Shown here: positions 21,283-32,315 of the stretch, in pieces
Numbering within the stretch: the first letter of the stretch is position 1
Layout: each line of letters opens with the position of its first letter
Assembly (NCBI GenBank): GCA_021596325.1
Contig: JAKGDA010000037.1
Coordinates: forward strand, 62,001-126,000
Reading direction: 5' to 3'
From: Parafenestella ontariensis
Taxonomy: Eukaryota > Ascomycota > Dothideomycetes > Pleosporales > Cucurbitariaceae
DNA length: 64,000 bases
Notes under the pieces: generated by a model
The model's input: the letters and a program-made list of their open reading frames with translations, nothing else
Told to the model about the DNA's origin: nothing
Databases searched by the model: none
Program-made: the position numbers and the translations under genes

Positions 21283-22782
21283 TCATACGGTTTCGACGTA
21301 GTTGCTATGGCCAGTTAGTGACAGGGTACTATTGGCGTGTATTGAACTTAACGTACCTTGGGAATATTCCCTCCCTGTTGCCTACTCTCCCAGTCCACCA
21401 ATCCGTTTCATTGTCTGTCCTCTTAAGGATTGTGATGACCTCGCCCTTCTTAAAGCCAAGGTCACCAGGCTGGTCCGCATCAAAGGTGAACTTCGCAATC
21501 GCCTGATCCGACTGTAAACTCGCCTTCTTCTGGCCAAACACGGGCTTGGGGGCTGTCGGTCGTCCGGGCTTCGCGCGGTCACTGTAAGAGTAGTCGTCGC
21601 CAAACGTTGAAGAGCGACCTCGTGTGTCCAGGCGGTCGAAGGTCTCATTGGGGTTTGCGCGGGTGGAGAATGAGCGGTTTATGCTGCCTGCAGATGCGGG
21701 TTGTCGGTCGTAGACGTCGTCTGCCCAGGTCGATGCACGCTTAGGGCGGTCGCTGTATTGATAATCGTCGCCTGACTGGCCGATGGAGCCTGTCCGGTCC
21801 CTTCTGACGCCTTCGCCCATTGCAGAACCTTGGCGACCTTGCCATACTACGTTGTCGTGTGAATCGTCGTAGACGGGGATGTCGTTGTACATTGCGTCAT
21901 TCTGCACGTTGGCTGCGCCTCCTACACCGGAGAAGGCCCTTGAGTTGAGAATGCGCAGGAGGGGTTCAGCAGCTGGCGGTGGGGGGACCTGGCCGCTGAG
22001 GAGCTCGCGCGCTGTCCAGCGACGGCCGTATAGCTTCTCGTTCGCATCTCTCCGCTCGATGATGCCGCTGCCCTCCAGACTGACACCGGCGAACAGCCCC
22101 TTCGTCTTGCTGTAACTGAATATGCCTGCCACGCCCTTCAAGCTCGCTGCTCCGGCTGCTTCCGCATTGCGCCCGACGGGTCCCGCTGCAATCGAGACAT
22201 TGCCTCCTAATGTCAATGAGCCTGCCTGTGCAAATGTCCTGACCGCTGACGCATCGTTGAGAATAAAGACGAAGTCGGTGAGTTCGAAGCCAATCTGGCC
22301 GCCGAAGCCGCCGCCGACTGTTCCGATAGCTGAGGGTGCTGACCACGCGCCGTCGGGGAGGCGAGCGACGACGACGCCTGAACCGAAACGGGCTGTACCG
22401 AGAAAGCCTGCTTTGAAGACTGTGAGAATCGCAAGGCCCTGCAGAATTGGTACGTCAGTATACTTCTTCAAATAGCTAGCCTCGGGCATCCCTGGTAGCT
22501 TTGGGCAGCCTGAGCATCTCGCGGAGACAGGCGGGAAGCTGTGGAAGGTGCTCTTACCTTTGCATTGGCAAGAATGTTTGGTGGTATAATCTTGTCCGGT
22601 CCAAAAGCCTGTCGTGGGTCTACGAAGGATGCGAGAATCTTTCCTGTCTTTCTGCATTCGCCTGTGCGAGACAAGAGCTGTCAGCGACGTCACCGGATAG
22701 CCGAGCCTCGCGGAAGCAAAGCGCGAGTACAAAACTTACTGCTCATAGACGAGGGCAGCGGGTTGTTGAGACTGAAACCCAT
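21283..22782 (-). CDS. SYLF-SH3 domain actin-patch protein (Ysc84/Lsb3 type)
   Basis: Four exons: 22740-22782, 22558-22661, 21357-22438 and 21283-21304; 416 residues. The start MGFSLNNPLPSS and the segment ILASFVDPRQAFGP followed by IIPPNILANAKGLAILTVFK are diagnostic of the SYLF (DUF500) lipid- and actin-binding domain (about residues 1-190). It continues through GSGVVVARLPDG, FVFILND and GVSLEGSGIIERRDANEKLYG. A Tyr/Asp/Arg-rich disordered linker follows. A C-terminal SH3 domain (about 363-416) carries ALYDY-like FTFDADQPGDLGFKKGE, DWWTGR and GIFPSNYVE. The tiny 22-nt last exon is needed to complete SNYVETV. Yeast Ysc84 and Lsb3 act at endocytic actin patches; the same role is expected here. 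Confidence 0.93.
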
Positions 22783-23449
22783 GTTGGAAGATGTTTAAAC
22801 GCGGTTAAACTCTGCTGAAGGGTGGAGGAAAAGAGCGCGTCGTTGCTGCTTGAGCTTGCCGACGGAGATAGGTGGAGGGGTGGGAGTTCGGTCATGACAA
22901 AAAGTGGCTGTGGCTGAGCACACACGAATCGCGAGCTTGGCCTCTGACGTTGACGCGCAACACTATTTTCTCGTGCTTCCTCTCACACATTGCCTACACA
23001 CAAGTTTTCCAAACGCGTGCTATGTAGGCTGTGGCTACGTGCGTATACTGTCGATGACGTTGCGAAGGCTGAGAGTGCATTCAGATCGCATATTCACCCC
23101 AAAAACGTCCATTCACTACGCGCATCCTCATTTACACCAAGCCGCACCATGATGCTGTCTCACAAAGGGGCATCATTCAATTGCCACTCGCTGTTCCACC
23201 TTCACGCGATGCCACCGCGTCGTCAGAATGCGGACAACCAAGACCTTTGTATGCTACTGCGCCACATGTACCACATTCGCCGTCTCTCGGATCCGGGTCT
23301 GTCCACCCCCGATTCTATTTACACATAGCCACGTGCTACTATAAGGACGCACTGGAAACGTCGAGCCTGCCTATAGAATTTCAAGAAGAGACAAAATAGG
23401 GTAAGCTGGAGGTCGTGAATGTATCTATCAAGGTTCCATGGAAACTAGC
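22783..23449. other. Intergenic / promoter of the SYLF-SH3 gene
   Basis: 667 bp with the promoter of the SYLF-SH3 gene at its left end. No coding feature is recognised. Confidence 0.45.
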
Positions 23450-23521
23450 TAGAGTGTGCTGAAGGTCGTAATGAATTCATCCATGTTCTCCCTTTTCCTA
23501 TTCCAGTATATCCCCCAATCC

Positions 23522-24182
23522 CTAAACCTCACCAACTTGTACAAAAGACTTCCCTATAAGACTTACCACCACCGCCATCATCTCTCTATCCAATGCATCC
23601 GATTTCCTTTCTCGCCCGGCCTTCGTCTGTGCCAGCAGCTCCTTGCTCTCGACAATCGTTTGCCCATCGTCGCCACATGGTACAGACCACTTGTCATCGC
23701 TTTTGGAGCACCTCATTCTGTTGATGGTGCTTGTTGCCATCCCCTTCGTAGACTTGTCCATGTCTTAGTACTCAGTTTCCGTCGTAGATATGACGCTACT
23801 TGCGTTTGGTTCGTGTGTCTTCTTCTTCCAAGTCAGAGAGTAGAGTTCCGCCATCCTGTCTCCAACCTCCACATCATTGTAACCGTTCGGAACAGCTTCA
23901 AGCGCCTCAGTGAGCGCAAACTTGTCACGCCATTGCTCCTCTTGCTGCACAAACCAGGACAACTTCCTCGTGGCAGCCTTCCTATTTCCACATTGTTGGA
24001 TGATAGTGATGCGCGGTTAGTCTCGATGAGAGCCCTAGTTTCCAAGTTGGGTCATCTCCAGTCTTATGATGTTTTCGGATCGCCGCTTGGCCTTCTGCAG
24101 ACTCTTCGTTAATAAGAGTGCTCCGTCTGTTTTCATATCTGTACAGATCAAACCTGTCCAGATGTGTTGAGCTTGAGGTCAT
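23522..24182 (-). pseudogene. Possible frame-broken gene of unknown family
   Basis: Reading leftward from the ATG at 24182, coding-like sequence changes frame twice. Frame one runs FDLYRYENRRSTLINEESAE to DDPTWKL; frame two continues RALIETNRASLSSNNVE; frame three continues TRKLSWFVQQEEQWRDKFAL and TEALEAVPNGYNDVEVGDRM. A TAA near 23768 is then followed in frame by a Lys/Asp-rich segment to about 23530. The pieces read as one charged, helical protein, and each junction is explained by a one-base loss. No plausible short intron restores the frame. Alternatives are an unrecognised multi-exon gene or chance. The family is unknown. It lies just downstream of the HET gene on the same strand. Confidence 0.35.
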
Positions 24183-24209
24183 TAATGACGTTAATATGGT
24201 GTGTATGGA

Positions 24210-26177
24210 TCACAATGTTTCCATGTCGACATCATTAGGCCCTATTCGAAGGGTAATAGCATGCTCTCTGTTCACAACATAATCGTCTTCAGGAGTAGTT
24301 AATACTAGTTTTGGAATAGCTCCATCCCATGAGGGCCCAAGATCCCTATGCATGAGATTGATAGAGAGCACAAAAGTTTGCGCTAGGTTCATGATCTTTG
24401 GCGGAGCAGCAATCTGTCTAATGCTGATCGTGATCTCCACAACCTCTGTCCATTTTTGGAGTTGGTCCGCATCGTGACGCTCAATCCGCAAGAACAGGGT
24501 AACACGATCCGATTTCTGAAGGTCGCGCGGCTCATAGGGCATCCCGCTTGGTGTCCCCTTATGCGCATTCGATCTGCAAAACCTAGCCGTGCACAATGGC
24601 TTGTCAGGCTTCAGATTAAGTTCGACATCGAAAGCAGACCCCGGCCGGTCATCGAATGCGAATCTGAATGTGTCCTTGAGGACATTCTCGCAGGGAAAGA
24701 AGCATGTTGTTGGGTTGCCCATGGAAATTTGATGCATTTCCACTTGTGTCAGGCCAGCGGCGGCAGTGACTAACTCATTGACTCGATGGCGATTGGTTTT
24801 TGAATCGAATCTCGCGATAGTTACGCCATTATCAACAGTCCGATACGTGAGAGTCTGTGAACCAAAACGAGCCCTTATGACCTCGTCCATATTGACAACT
24901 GGGGTAGAGGTGCACACGAAAGGCCAGTTAATATTCTCCCTAGATTTCAGAAACAGGAGTGAAAAGCCATTGGAACTGGATTTGGCTCTCGGTTCTAAAT
25001 CGATGGGTGGTTGTTCGACATAGATGGAACTGTATTTGAAGTACCTGCTTTTATTTCGTGGCAAGAGAAGAAACGGTGTATCTACTAAACGAACATAGCA
25101 CCCGTTCAGTGGCCAACGATGAAATGTCGCACAAAGCATGTGCTCTTCCCGTTCCTTGGAAAATATTAGTGTTATACACGCATAAAACGTCTCTGGGGTC
25201 TCTGTAGGCATGACGGGCAACGTAATACGCAGGCCATGGCTTGTGAAGTACGGTGGAGTATGGTCGACGGCTGGCGGGAATAGGGAAAAGTGATGCCGAG
25301 ATAGATAATCTGGGTGCCAAGCTTGCGATATGGTCGGACTTTGGTCGTCTGTTTCGGCCCAGAACGTGGCGAAATCGGATGGTGCATCTGCAAGAAGACC
25401 GCAATACCGCCCCGGTATAGAACTTATTCCAGGCGACCATACTAACAACGTATAGTCCTCCTCAACCCGCATAATCTCCTCCTGCAACCTTCGGAATGCG
25501 CGGGTACCTTCGCCGTAAAGTAAGGGCATATTGACACCAAATAGTCCCATCAGGCAGTATGCCTCATCTTCGATGCGTGTCGTGGTCCGCTTTGCAGCCC
25601 ATGACATTCGTACAGCGACAGTGCGCCTTGTGGGATCTCCACCATATAAAACGTCCCGGTTGATGCCCGTGATTTCTGAGAGTCTTTCTCGAAGACTCAA
25701 CCGTGTACCAATTTCATTCCACTTAACATCGTAGAACTCCACGATTGTGGGTGCGATAAGCTCTTGCAATGTCCATCCGCGTTTGAACCACCTTTGGGAA
25801 CCTAATTTCGACACCCAATTGGATGCCATACTTGGTGCCGTATCAGAATCAACTTCGAAGTCCGCAAGGTAAGCGTAGCATATACGCGAATTCTTGTACC
25901 ACTGATACATGGAGTTGATCGCCTCGGACAACTCAGCACTTGATGTCTTGTCGATGCAGCAGGTATCAATCCAGCAGTAGCGAAATCCGTCTTCGGCTGC
26001 TTTCTCGCAGCAGCCCTTGATCTTAGCATAGCCTTTCTTTGCGTGGCCTGCACCAGACTGCATATCTTGCAAGGTCACCTCCTCCTCTTCCCATGTATGC
26101 GACAAGATGACATATTCCGGGATTCCGCTCTGAATGAACTCCTCGACCTCCAAAGTAGAGGTGTTGAGGAGTCGCAT
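24210..26177 (-). CDS. HET-domain (heterokaryon incompatibility type) protein
   Basis: 655 residues in one exon. The ATG at 26177 starts MRLLNTSTLEVEEF, the standard opening of this HET subfamily; an in-frame codon ten residues upstream is unlikely to be used. The HET blocks are all present: EYVILSHTWEEEEVT (residues 21-35), FRYCWIDTCCIDK (65-77) with INSMYQWYKNSRICYAYL, and WFKRGWTLQELIAP (130-143). Next comes EDEAYCLMGLFGVNMPLLYG with EGTRAFRRLQEEI, the conserved second module. The C-terminal 350 residues are a variable beta-rich region with no named domain. HET proteins trigger cell death on fusion of unlike fungal cells; whether this one does is unknown. Its promoter is shared with the divergent asparaginase gene. 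Confidence 0.93.
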   Translation of the reverse strand: MRLLNTSTLEVEEFIQSGIPEYVILSHTWEEEEVTLQDMQSGAGHAKKGYAKIKGCCEKAAEDGFRYCWIDTCCIDKTSSAELSEAINSMYQWYKNSRICYAYLADFEVDSDTAPSMASNWVSKLGSQRWFKRGWTLQELIAPTIVEFYDVKWNEIGTRLSLRERLSEITGINRDVLYGGDPTRRTVAVRMSWAAKRTTTRIEDEAYCLMGLFGVNMPLLYGEGTRAFRRLQEEIMRVEEDYTLLVWSPGISSIPGRYCGLLADAPSDFATFWAETDDQSPTISQAWHPDYLSRHHFSLFPPAVDHTPPYFTSHGLRITLPVMPTETPETFYACITLIFSKEREEHMLCATFHRWPLNGCYVRLVDTPFLLLPRNKSRYFKYSSIYVEQPPIDLEPRAKSSSNGFSLLFLKSRENINWPFVCTSTPVVNMDEVIRARFGSQTLTYRTVDNGVTIARFDSKTNRHRVNELVTAAAGLTQVEMHQISMGNPTTCFFPCENVLKDTFRFAFDDRPGSAFDVELNLKPDKPLCTARFCRSNAHKGTPSGMPYEPRDLQKSDRVTLFLRIERHDADQLQKWTEVVEITISIRQIAAPPKIMNLAQTFVLSINLMHRDLGPSWDGAIPKLVLTTPEDDYVVNREHAITLRIGPNDVDMETL

Positions 26178-26669
26178 GGTTCGAACTACTCGGTAGCAGC
26201 ATAACAAACAATATGCGGCAAGGCTGAAGGAATCCCAGCTATGATCCGTTGTGTCGATGGCTAAGCTGTACGGTAATGAGGATTCGATAGTGACGCCGAG
26301 GTCTATTCAATAGGGTCTCAACACTAGAAACTGTTGGCGTCGTGGTGAGATATAGGTAACATAGAGGTGTAAGAAGGCCCGAGTCGAACTGGAAGGTGGG
26401 GGCTCGATGGCTACCTAGGCTGGGTTCACACTAGCGCTGGATCGACCAATGAAGGATGACGCGCCCGAAGGACTTCATATCTTCAGCCTCGCGTCGTGTT
26501 TTGTGACCAACCTGCTCTACAACTATCTCTTCACTCTTCTGGCCCGGTCTTTACTCCAGTGTAACAGCCGAAACATACCGGAACTGCCCGCTTATCGTTG
26601 TGTATTAAGGTCTACGAAGGGGGCACCAGCTGGATACGATATCAAAAACCCAACCATCTAGTAGTCGCC
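26178..26669. promoter_or_regulatory. Divergent promoter region, HET gene / asparaginase gene
   Basis: 492 bp between the start codons of the leftward HET gene and the rightward asparaginase-type gene. The half nearest the asparaginase is CT-rich. No specific operator was identified. Confidence 0.5.
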
Positions 26670-27992
26670 ATGTCCAAGGAGCCTAAGCCTTCATCAACTT
26701 CTAATGCGTACATAAAACCTCGCATCATTATCCATGGTGGTTCTGGAAACCTCACAAGGACAAGCATACCCCGCCACCGGTATTACGAGTATCAGGCATC
26801 GCTAAACAGGATCCTAGCACAGTCGGCGGATCTTCTCGCGGTACCTGGTATGACGGCGTTGGATGTAGCCACCTATGCAGTCTCTCTGCTAGAAAATGAC
26901 CCATGGTACAACTCTGGGAAAGGCGCCGTCTTCACAAGTGAAGGCAAGAATGAACTCGAATGCAGTATTATGGTCTCGAACGGGTACAAGAAGCGAGGTG
27001 TGGGATGCATGATGCTGAAGCATGTCAAAAATCCTATCAAGCTGGCGCGAGAGCTTCTCATTAGAGGCGAACAGGAAGATGGTGGTGGTGCGAAGGATCA
27101 TTGCCAGTACAGTGGTGAGTTCGTGGAAAAGCTTGCGCAGGAATGGGGTCTTGAGATAGTGGGCGAAGGGTACTTCTTCACCCAACAGAGATGGGATGAG
27201 CACAAAAGAGGGCTCGCGGAAGAAAAGAAGCAAAAAGAGCTTGGACTCGCGGCGGCCGAGTTGAATGATTGGGAGAAAGAGAATTATATCCCACTTGGAA
27301 CATGTGGAGCAGTAGTGTTGGACAGCTTTGGCACGATATGTACTGCCACATCTACTGGAGGGTTGACGAACAAAGTACCAGGTCGCATTGGAGATACCCC
27401 GACTATGGGCACAGGATACTGGGCCGAGGAATGGAGCTCACTCGAGGAATCGGCTCTTCACAAGACCCAGATGCTTTACCAACCCAGCTCATCGGTAGCA
27501 TCGCCGTTGGACAAGTTATCGCGCGGCGATGTAAGCAGTCTGATCGGAGACTGTCTGCCGTCCTTCAATGCACCGATCGCATCAACAACCACACAACCGG
27601 CATACCATGCTATTGAGAAGCCTGTTCTGACTCGCCACGCAATAGGCATCTCCGGTACTGGCAACGGCGACACGTTCATCCGCATGTGCGCAGCTCGCAC
27701 CACAGCCGCCAAATCTCGCTTCACTTCCACCTCCCTTTCAGCAGCGACGTCATGGATGGCTGGACCTGGTGGCGAGCTTCAGAAATCCGCGGGCGATCGA
27801 TGGGGCAAGACGGGTGAAGGTGTTGGCGGTATGATTGGTATTGAGCTAGTAGGGAATAAGTCGGACGTTGTTTTTGATTTTAATTGTGGGGGTATGTTTA
27901 GGGCTTGGATTGACGAGGACGGGAACAGGAGGTGTTTGATCTTTCGGGAGGATAGTTGGGAGAGCGGGCCGGAGGGTTGGGAAAGTATCTAG
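26670..27992 (+). CDS. Asparaginase-2 family Ntn-hydrolase (isoaspartyl peptidase/taspase-like)
   Basis: 440 residues in one exon. The start is taken as ATG 26670 (MSKEPKPSSTSN), although the frame is open further upstream. PRIIIHGGSGNLTR and DPWYNSGKGAVFTSEGKNEL are typical of the glycosylasparaginase/plant-type asparaginase fold. The autocleavage site and nucleophile are Thr211 in LGTCGAVVLDSFG, followed by the substrate loop STGGLTNKVPGRIGDTP. GISGTGNGDTFIR is the family's conserved late glycine loop. The precursor is expected to split before Thr211 into alpha and beta chains. The alpha-beta linker holds an Asp/Lys-rich insert. Family substrates are L-asparagine, isoaspartyl dipeptides or, for taspase-like members, protein sites; the choice is not clear. 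No signal peptide. Confidence 0.92.
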   Translation: MSKEPKPSSTSNAYIKPRIIIHGGSGNLTRTSIPRHRYYEYQASLNRILAQSADLLAVPGMTALDVATYAVSLLENDPWYNSGKGAVFTSEGKNELECSIMVSNGYKKRGVGCMMLKHVKNPIKLARELLIRGEQEDGGGAKDHCQYSGEFVEKLAQEWGLEIVGEGYFFTQQRWDEHKRGLAEEKKQKELGLAAAELNDWEKENYIPLGTCGAVVLDSFGTICTATSTGGLTNKVPGRIGDTPTMGTGYWAEEWSSLEESALHKTQMLYQPSSSVASPLDKLSRGDVSSLIGDCLPSFNAPIASTTTQPAYHAIEKPVLTRHAIGISGTGNGDTFIRMCAARTTAAKSRFTSTSLSAATSWMAGPGGELQKSAGDRWGKTGEGVGGMIGIELVGNKSDVVFDFNCGGMFRAWIDEDGNRRCLIFREDSWESGPEGWESI

Positions 27993-28389
27993 GATACGAC
28001 ACTCCACCAAGCGTGTTGTAGCACAAGTGGGCAAAAGCGCCCCGGACCTAGTTCTGAGCCAGAAGTGGGCCTTTAGATGAGAGTATAGAAAATTCGCGAT
28101 GACAGTGTTTTTCCTTCGGATGCTCTGAATCGTGCCTTCCTTAGGACCACCTCATCGTCTAACCTCACCTCCTACCTGGCCCCCAATAACCCAATTCGCT
28201 CACCATCAAATCTCCCAACCCCTACTCAGGATCCTCTCAAACATGCAGATGGGAATTCGTTATATTTAGGTCCATCGTCGGGCTTCGCTCCCCCGGAAGA
28301 CGTTGAAAACGCGCTAGCGCACCACCATCCCGGTCGCGTTCCGAGCAGCTTCGGCGTGCATCTTCCTTGCTCACCAGTGTCATCGCGCC
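27993..28389 (+). other. Intergenic / promoter of the Zn2Cys6 gene
   Basis: 397 bp between two plus-strand genes, with C/T-rich sequence (28130-28240) resembling a fungal promoter. Nothing else is seen. Confidence 0.45.
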
Positions 28390-31057
28390 ATGAACGACCA
28401 GCCGTCGCCTTTAGGCCGCATGGACGACGAAAGCAGGTCTTCTTCGCCAAAGCGAAAGAAGATTCGTCAAAAATACGCCCCAAAAGCCTGTACGTCGCGC
28501 TCTTGCCGTGTCCAATGCGCCCTCGGCATCTCCAAAGCTCCAGTGCAGCATTCCGACCGTTCCGCGATGGTTCGCTGCATCGCGCATATCAACACTTCAT
28601 TAGTAGATAACGGTGTAGCTGACAGTTGAATCTATCTAGGCGTCTCGTGTAGACGATCGAAACTCAAGGTCCGTACAAAATGTCCATCTGTTGTCCTTGT
28701 TCAACCCGGCTGCGTCGCGCCTGCCGTTCATGACCTGATCGGCACCACCCGCGCCCTGTCAACGACTTGAGAGCTCTATCAAGCAGGCATCGCTAACGAA
28801 TATACAGTGTAGTGGGGAGAACCCCTGCCAGCGATGCATCGACAATGGAAAGCGCTGCTTCTACTCCGAAGACCAGACGGCTGCCGAAGCCCTCCAGAAC
28901 CTCAGCCGGCCCACGCCCGCACAACAGCCCGTATCATCGCTTGCCAACGGAAATGGCTTACCACGAAGGAGTATAATACCGCGCCATGGAAGCATTGAAA
29001 GAAGGACGAGTGACGCCAGTGTGCTCGGTATGTCTATGGAGGCCCGTATGGCTCGCATTGAGACCATGATGGAGGCCCTTATCCACGAGCGTGGCATGGC
29101 TATGACACCCATGGGGAGCATTGAGCGCGAGGATAACGGCAGTGATGGGCTGCGGAGCGAGGCTGCTTTCGCGCTGCCGCTTCTTGATCCTATCAATCCC
29201 GCCCTTACTCAAATGGAACAGCAGTCAGATATGTTATACGAGTCGCCCGATGTGAGGTACGTGGCTGTGTTGCTCCTCTGCATAGTTTTCGTTGAAGCCT
29301 TCCCTGGTGAACACGTTTTCGATGCACCTCATCATATCTTAGACATTCTGTCCTGTTTGTCAATTAGTCGCTTTGCTAATCATAGTTCAGGCACCCTCTC
29401 TCACAATTTGAAGACCACTCGAACAACCCCGAACCGCCAGTCACCATACGTCTAGGTCGTCGCACCTTACCCTTTCCCCGCCTCAACGATTATCGCAAAT
29501 ACATGAGCCAATTCTTTGGCGATATCCACCTACGGCACCCATGCATCGAGGAAAACGAGTTTCGTGCGCTCGGTGAACGCCTGCTGGCTATTGGCGTTGT
29601 GCAGACAGGCGACGTCTGTCTCCTAGCCCTGAACTACGCCATCTTTGCCTGTTGCGATGTGCTGTTGGAGGCCTCTGTGCGTTCCCCTGGTGGGAAGCCT
29701 AATGGTCGGCATTGGTACCAATTGTCCGACGACCTAGTCGACAAAAGAATATTGCTCACGGGTGTTCCGGGTGATCTAGCGTTGATTCAACTGCTGCTAT
29801 TCCAAGTAAGCCCTCACATACTCCCTCCACATGTTCGTGCCGTTAATTGCATAAGGCCCTATACCTTACGTTTGCCGACGTCCCCAGCCCAGCATACACG
29901 ACGATTGGTCTTGCCAGCAGGCTTGTCTTTCAATATGGTTTACATCAACAACGATCACTTTCGCACCTCAACCCAGAGCAGTTATACACCCATGTGTGTG
30001 TCTTCTGGAACGTCTTTGTCGCTGACCGTTGCATCTCCCTGTCGTGTGGACGACCGTACTCGATCCGCGAGAAAGACATCAATGTCGAGCTTCCGATGGG
30101 CGTGTTCAACAAGGTCAGTAGTAACCTCAGTCTATAGCTCTTCTCGGACATCCTCCTGATTATGACTAGCTCCTCCACCGACAGCCTACGTTCGAGTCCG
30201 GTCCCAGACAGTACATCAATTTATATATGAACTACACGACTCTGCTGGCCCATCGTGCTGGTCACATCTGGGATACAACCGTTGTCGCGAGGTCGCCAAA
30301 CAGTAGACTTGATAATGGAAGTGCAGCGGTGATCGACTCCCAGATTAGTTACTTCTTAGCCAACGAGTTACCTACACTGCACATACCACACACCGGAGGA
30401 CTCGAACCGCACTCTTATAACAAGACTGCCATGGTGCTCAACAACAACAATATTACACTCTTGTTGCGCCATCGAGAGATGACATGTCTTCAGTATGACG
30501 GCAACACCGCTCAAGAGTTTGGTAGCCTTGCGCTCGACTCAATGTCCCACCTTCGCGGGTTCATGGACAAAGCAGTATATCCTGCTTTCAGCGTAGAATA
30601 TCGCAGTTTCCGGCATCACCTAGTATCCTCCGTCTCTGGCCCTCTTCTTATCTTCTGCGCCTTGCTGGTTCGCGACCTTTCCGCACCCGAACTCGACCTT
30701 CAAAACAACTACTCGGCATATGCCACGGGCTTCCAGGACGGTGTCGCCCTATTGGAATCTCTCAAGGACAGGTCATCCTATGCCCGAAGGGTACTGGAAG
30801 AGTTTGGCTCGCTCCGTAGTGTGGTAGCGACAATCATTCAAGAGCTCACTCCTGACGGGCAGATGCAGGACGGATTTCAACCTGTGGATGCACTTGTTCC
30901 GCCCAATGTTGCTGAGTTGTTTCCCTATCGCGCTTTGACTCCGTCCTTGCAGGCCAACACGCTGAGCTCCAGTGAAGCCATTCCGGTAGGCCAGGACCCG
31001 GTTGCATGGGACAGTGTCGAAGCAAACGCGAGCGGAGGAGGCGTATTGTGGCTCTGA
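28390..31057 (+). CDS. Zn2Cys6 fungal-specific transcription factor
   Basis: Six exons: 28390-28489, 28640-28668, 28808-29256, 29391-29805, 29856-30113 and 30170-31057; 712 residues. All phases agree, and acceptors and donors are GT-AG. A basic stretch (PKRKKIRQKY) leads into a canonical binuclear zinc cluster with Cys34, 37, 44, 50, 53 and 60 (CX2CX6CX5CX2CX6C), split by two introns as is common. A short helical segment with RMARIETMMEAL may be the dimerisation coil. The fungal_trans regulatory domain spans roughly residues 200-450: FFGDIHLRHPCIEE, then TTIGLASRLVFQYGLHQQ, then VADRCISLSCGRPYSI. It is predicted to be a nuclear DNA-binding regulator; target genes are unknown. It sits next to the asparaginase gene, but co-regulation is not shown. 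Confidence 0.9.
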
Positions 31058-31506
31058 TGGCGTGCGATAATGTTGGGTTATATTTGAAAAATCTTGGTAG
31101 GCTTGAGTAAATTGGCGTTTAGGAGGCGGATTTTCCCTTGTTCTGTTTTCATGTATGACTGCATAGATACCCCCATTGCACAGCGTAGAGCCAAGAGAGC
31201 GTATACGGTCTTGATTCAAATTTCAATTTGCTCCTTGACTTCTTCCATGGAACACTGATCAATTTTACTACGGATGAGGGTTCGGCGTGTCCCTAGCTAT
31301 TTAAACGTCGTGTCCTGTTCCGTTGATAATTTTTCAGGAACACTCCTAAGGAAAAGTTCAGCGATATTGCAGTAGTGATGAGCGAAGGTTTCGCAGAGCA
31401 ACCATGGAAGAGCTGCAGCACATGTTCTTGGGAGAACCTATATAGGCTCATATAGGGTGCCTTTCTTAGTAAGCGTAAGGTGTCAATATATGCGAGAATG
31501 TTGGAG
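31058..31506. other. Intergenic between convergent gene and pseudogene
   Basis: 449 bp, AT-richer than its surroundings. It probably contains the 3' UTR of the Zn2Cys6 gene. Nothing else is recognised. Confidence 0.45.
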
Positions 31507-32315
31507 TTAATTATTGGCTTTATGACAGCTAGGGCATTTCACTACTCTGATCGGATCCTCGCGCCTCTTCTCGAGAGATAGCGCCACACCCTTCAAAAAA
31601 TCGAACCGGAAATCATCGTCTTCCCCAAGTGCCTGGTCCCAAGTCTGCCTGGTATCGTCCCGATGGTCCACAACTGAGGCATCACCCCAATTCCGGACAA
31701 TCATATCCACGAAGAATCTGGAAACTGGTCCAGATGAGCTCTGCCATACGTAGAAGTCGACCATTGCTTTTGGGTCCTGTCTTTCATATGCCTTGAACAG
31801 CCTTGCCATGGCATAGTTCTGGAATTGTTTGGCTCCCAAGGAGCACCCGAGGTCCCAGGCCCAACATGCCGCTTTGACAGTCCATAACATGGTATGACTA
31901 TCGGCAGACGAGGTGCTGGTCGCCTCTAAACCGCCATAGTTCAGCTCAAAGACGTTTTTTAAGATAAATCTTCTTCCCGAAACCACTCTGCTCTGGATAG
32001 GATCCAGTGTGCAGCCATAACAGAAACAACTCGACGACCGGTGCGTTGTATTGTTTCTCATATACTGTTTTGATCTCAATGTCTTCGACTTCTGGACCTT
32101 GAATCAGTTTGGTATAGTATGGCTCGGTGATCACACGTTGAAGAAGACCGCGTGACACGTATCAGGTACCTGGACCGGAACTCAGAGTGATGCACACCGT
32201 ATCGTTGTCTCGCAGGCTATCAGATGTTAGTACGATCAAGGACAGTAGTTCCGCTCAGAAATCACCTTTCTAGCAGTAGTTCGCTGCCATGACACTTTTC
32301 CAACTCGGTAGACAT
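31507..32315 (-). pseudogene. BTB/POZ-domain gene, broken by a stop and a frameshift
   Basis: Exon 1 (32266-32315, MSTELEKCHGSELLLES) joins across a 49-nt intron (GTGATT...GATAG, branch TACTAACA) to RDNDTVCITLSSGPGT. A TGA stop then interrupts at 32162-32164. Past it, in the same frame, the BTB fold goes on as YVSRGLLQRVITEPYYTKLI and ending PVVELFLLWLHTGSYPEQ. The frame shifts near 31980 to reach AACWAWDLGCSLGAKQFQN and NYAMARLFKAYERQ, the typical post-BTB helices, and it ends normally at CPSCHKANN. The pieces line up with fungal BTB proteins of the small EFLWLYTG type. Two lesions make a functional product unlikely, unless either is a sequencing error. Confidence 0.75.

Noticed and set aside
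23456..24112. 218-codon plus-strand frame
   Set aside because: Opposite to the coherent minus-strand relic at 23522-24182, with less protein-like composition.
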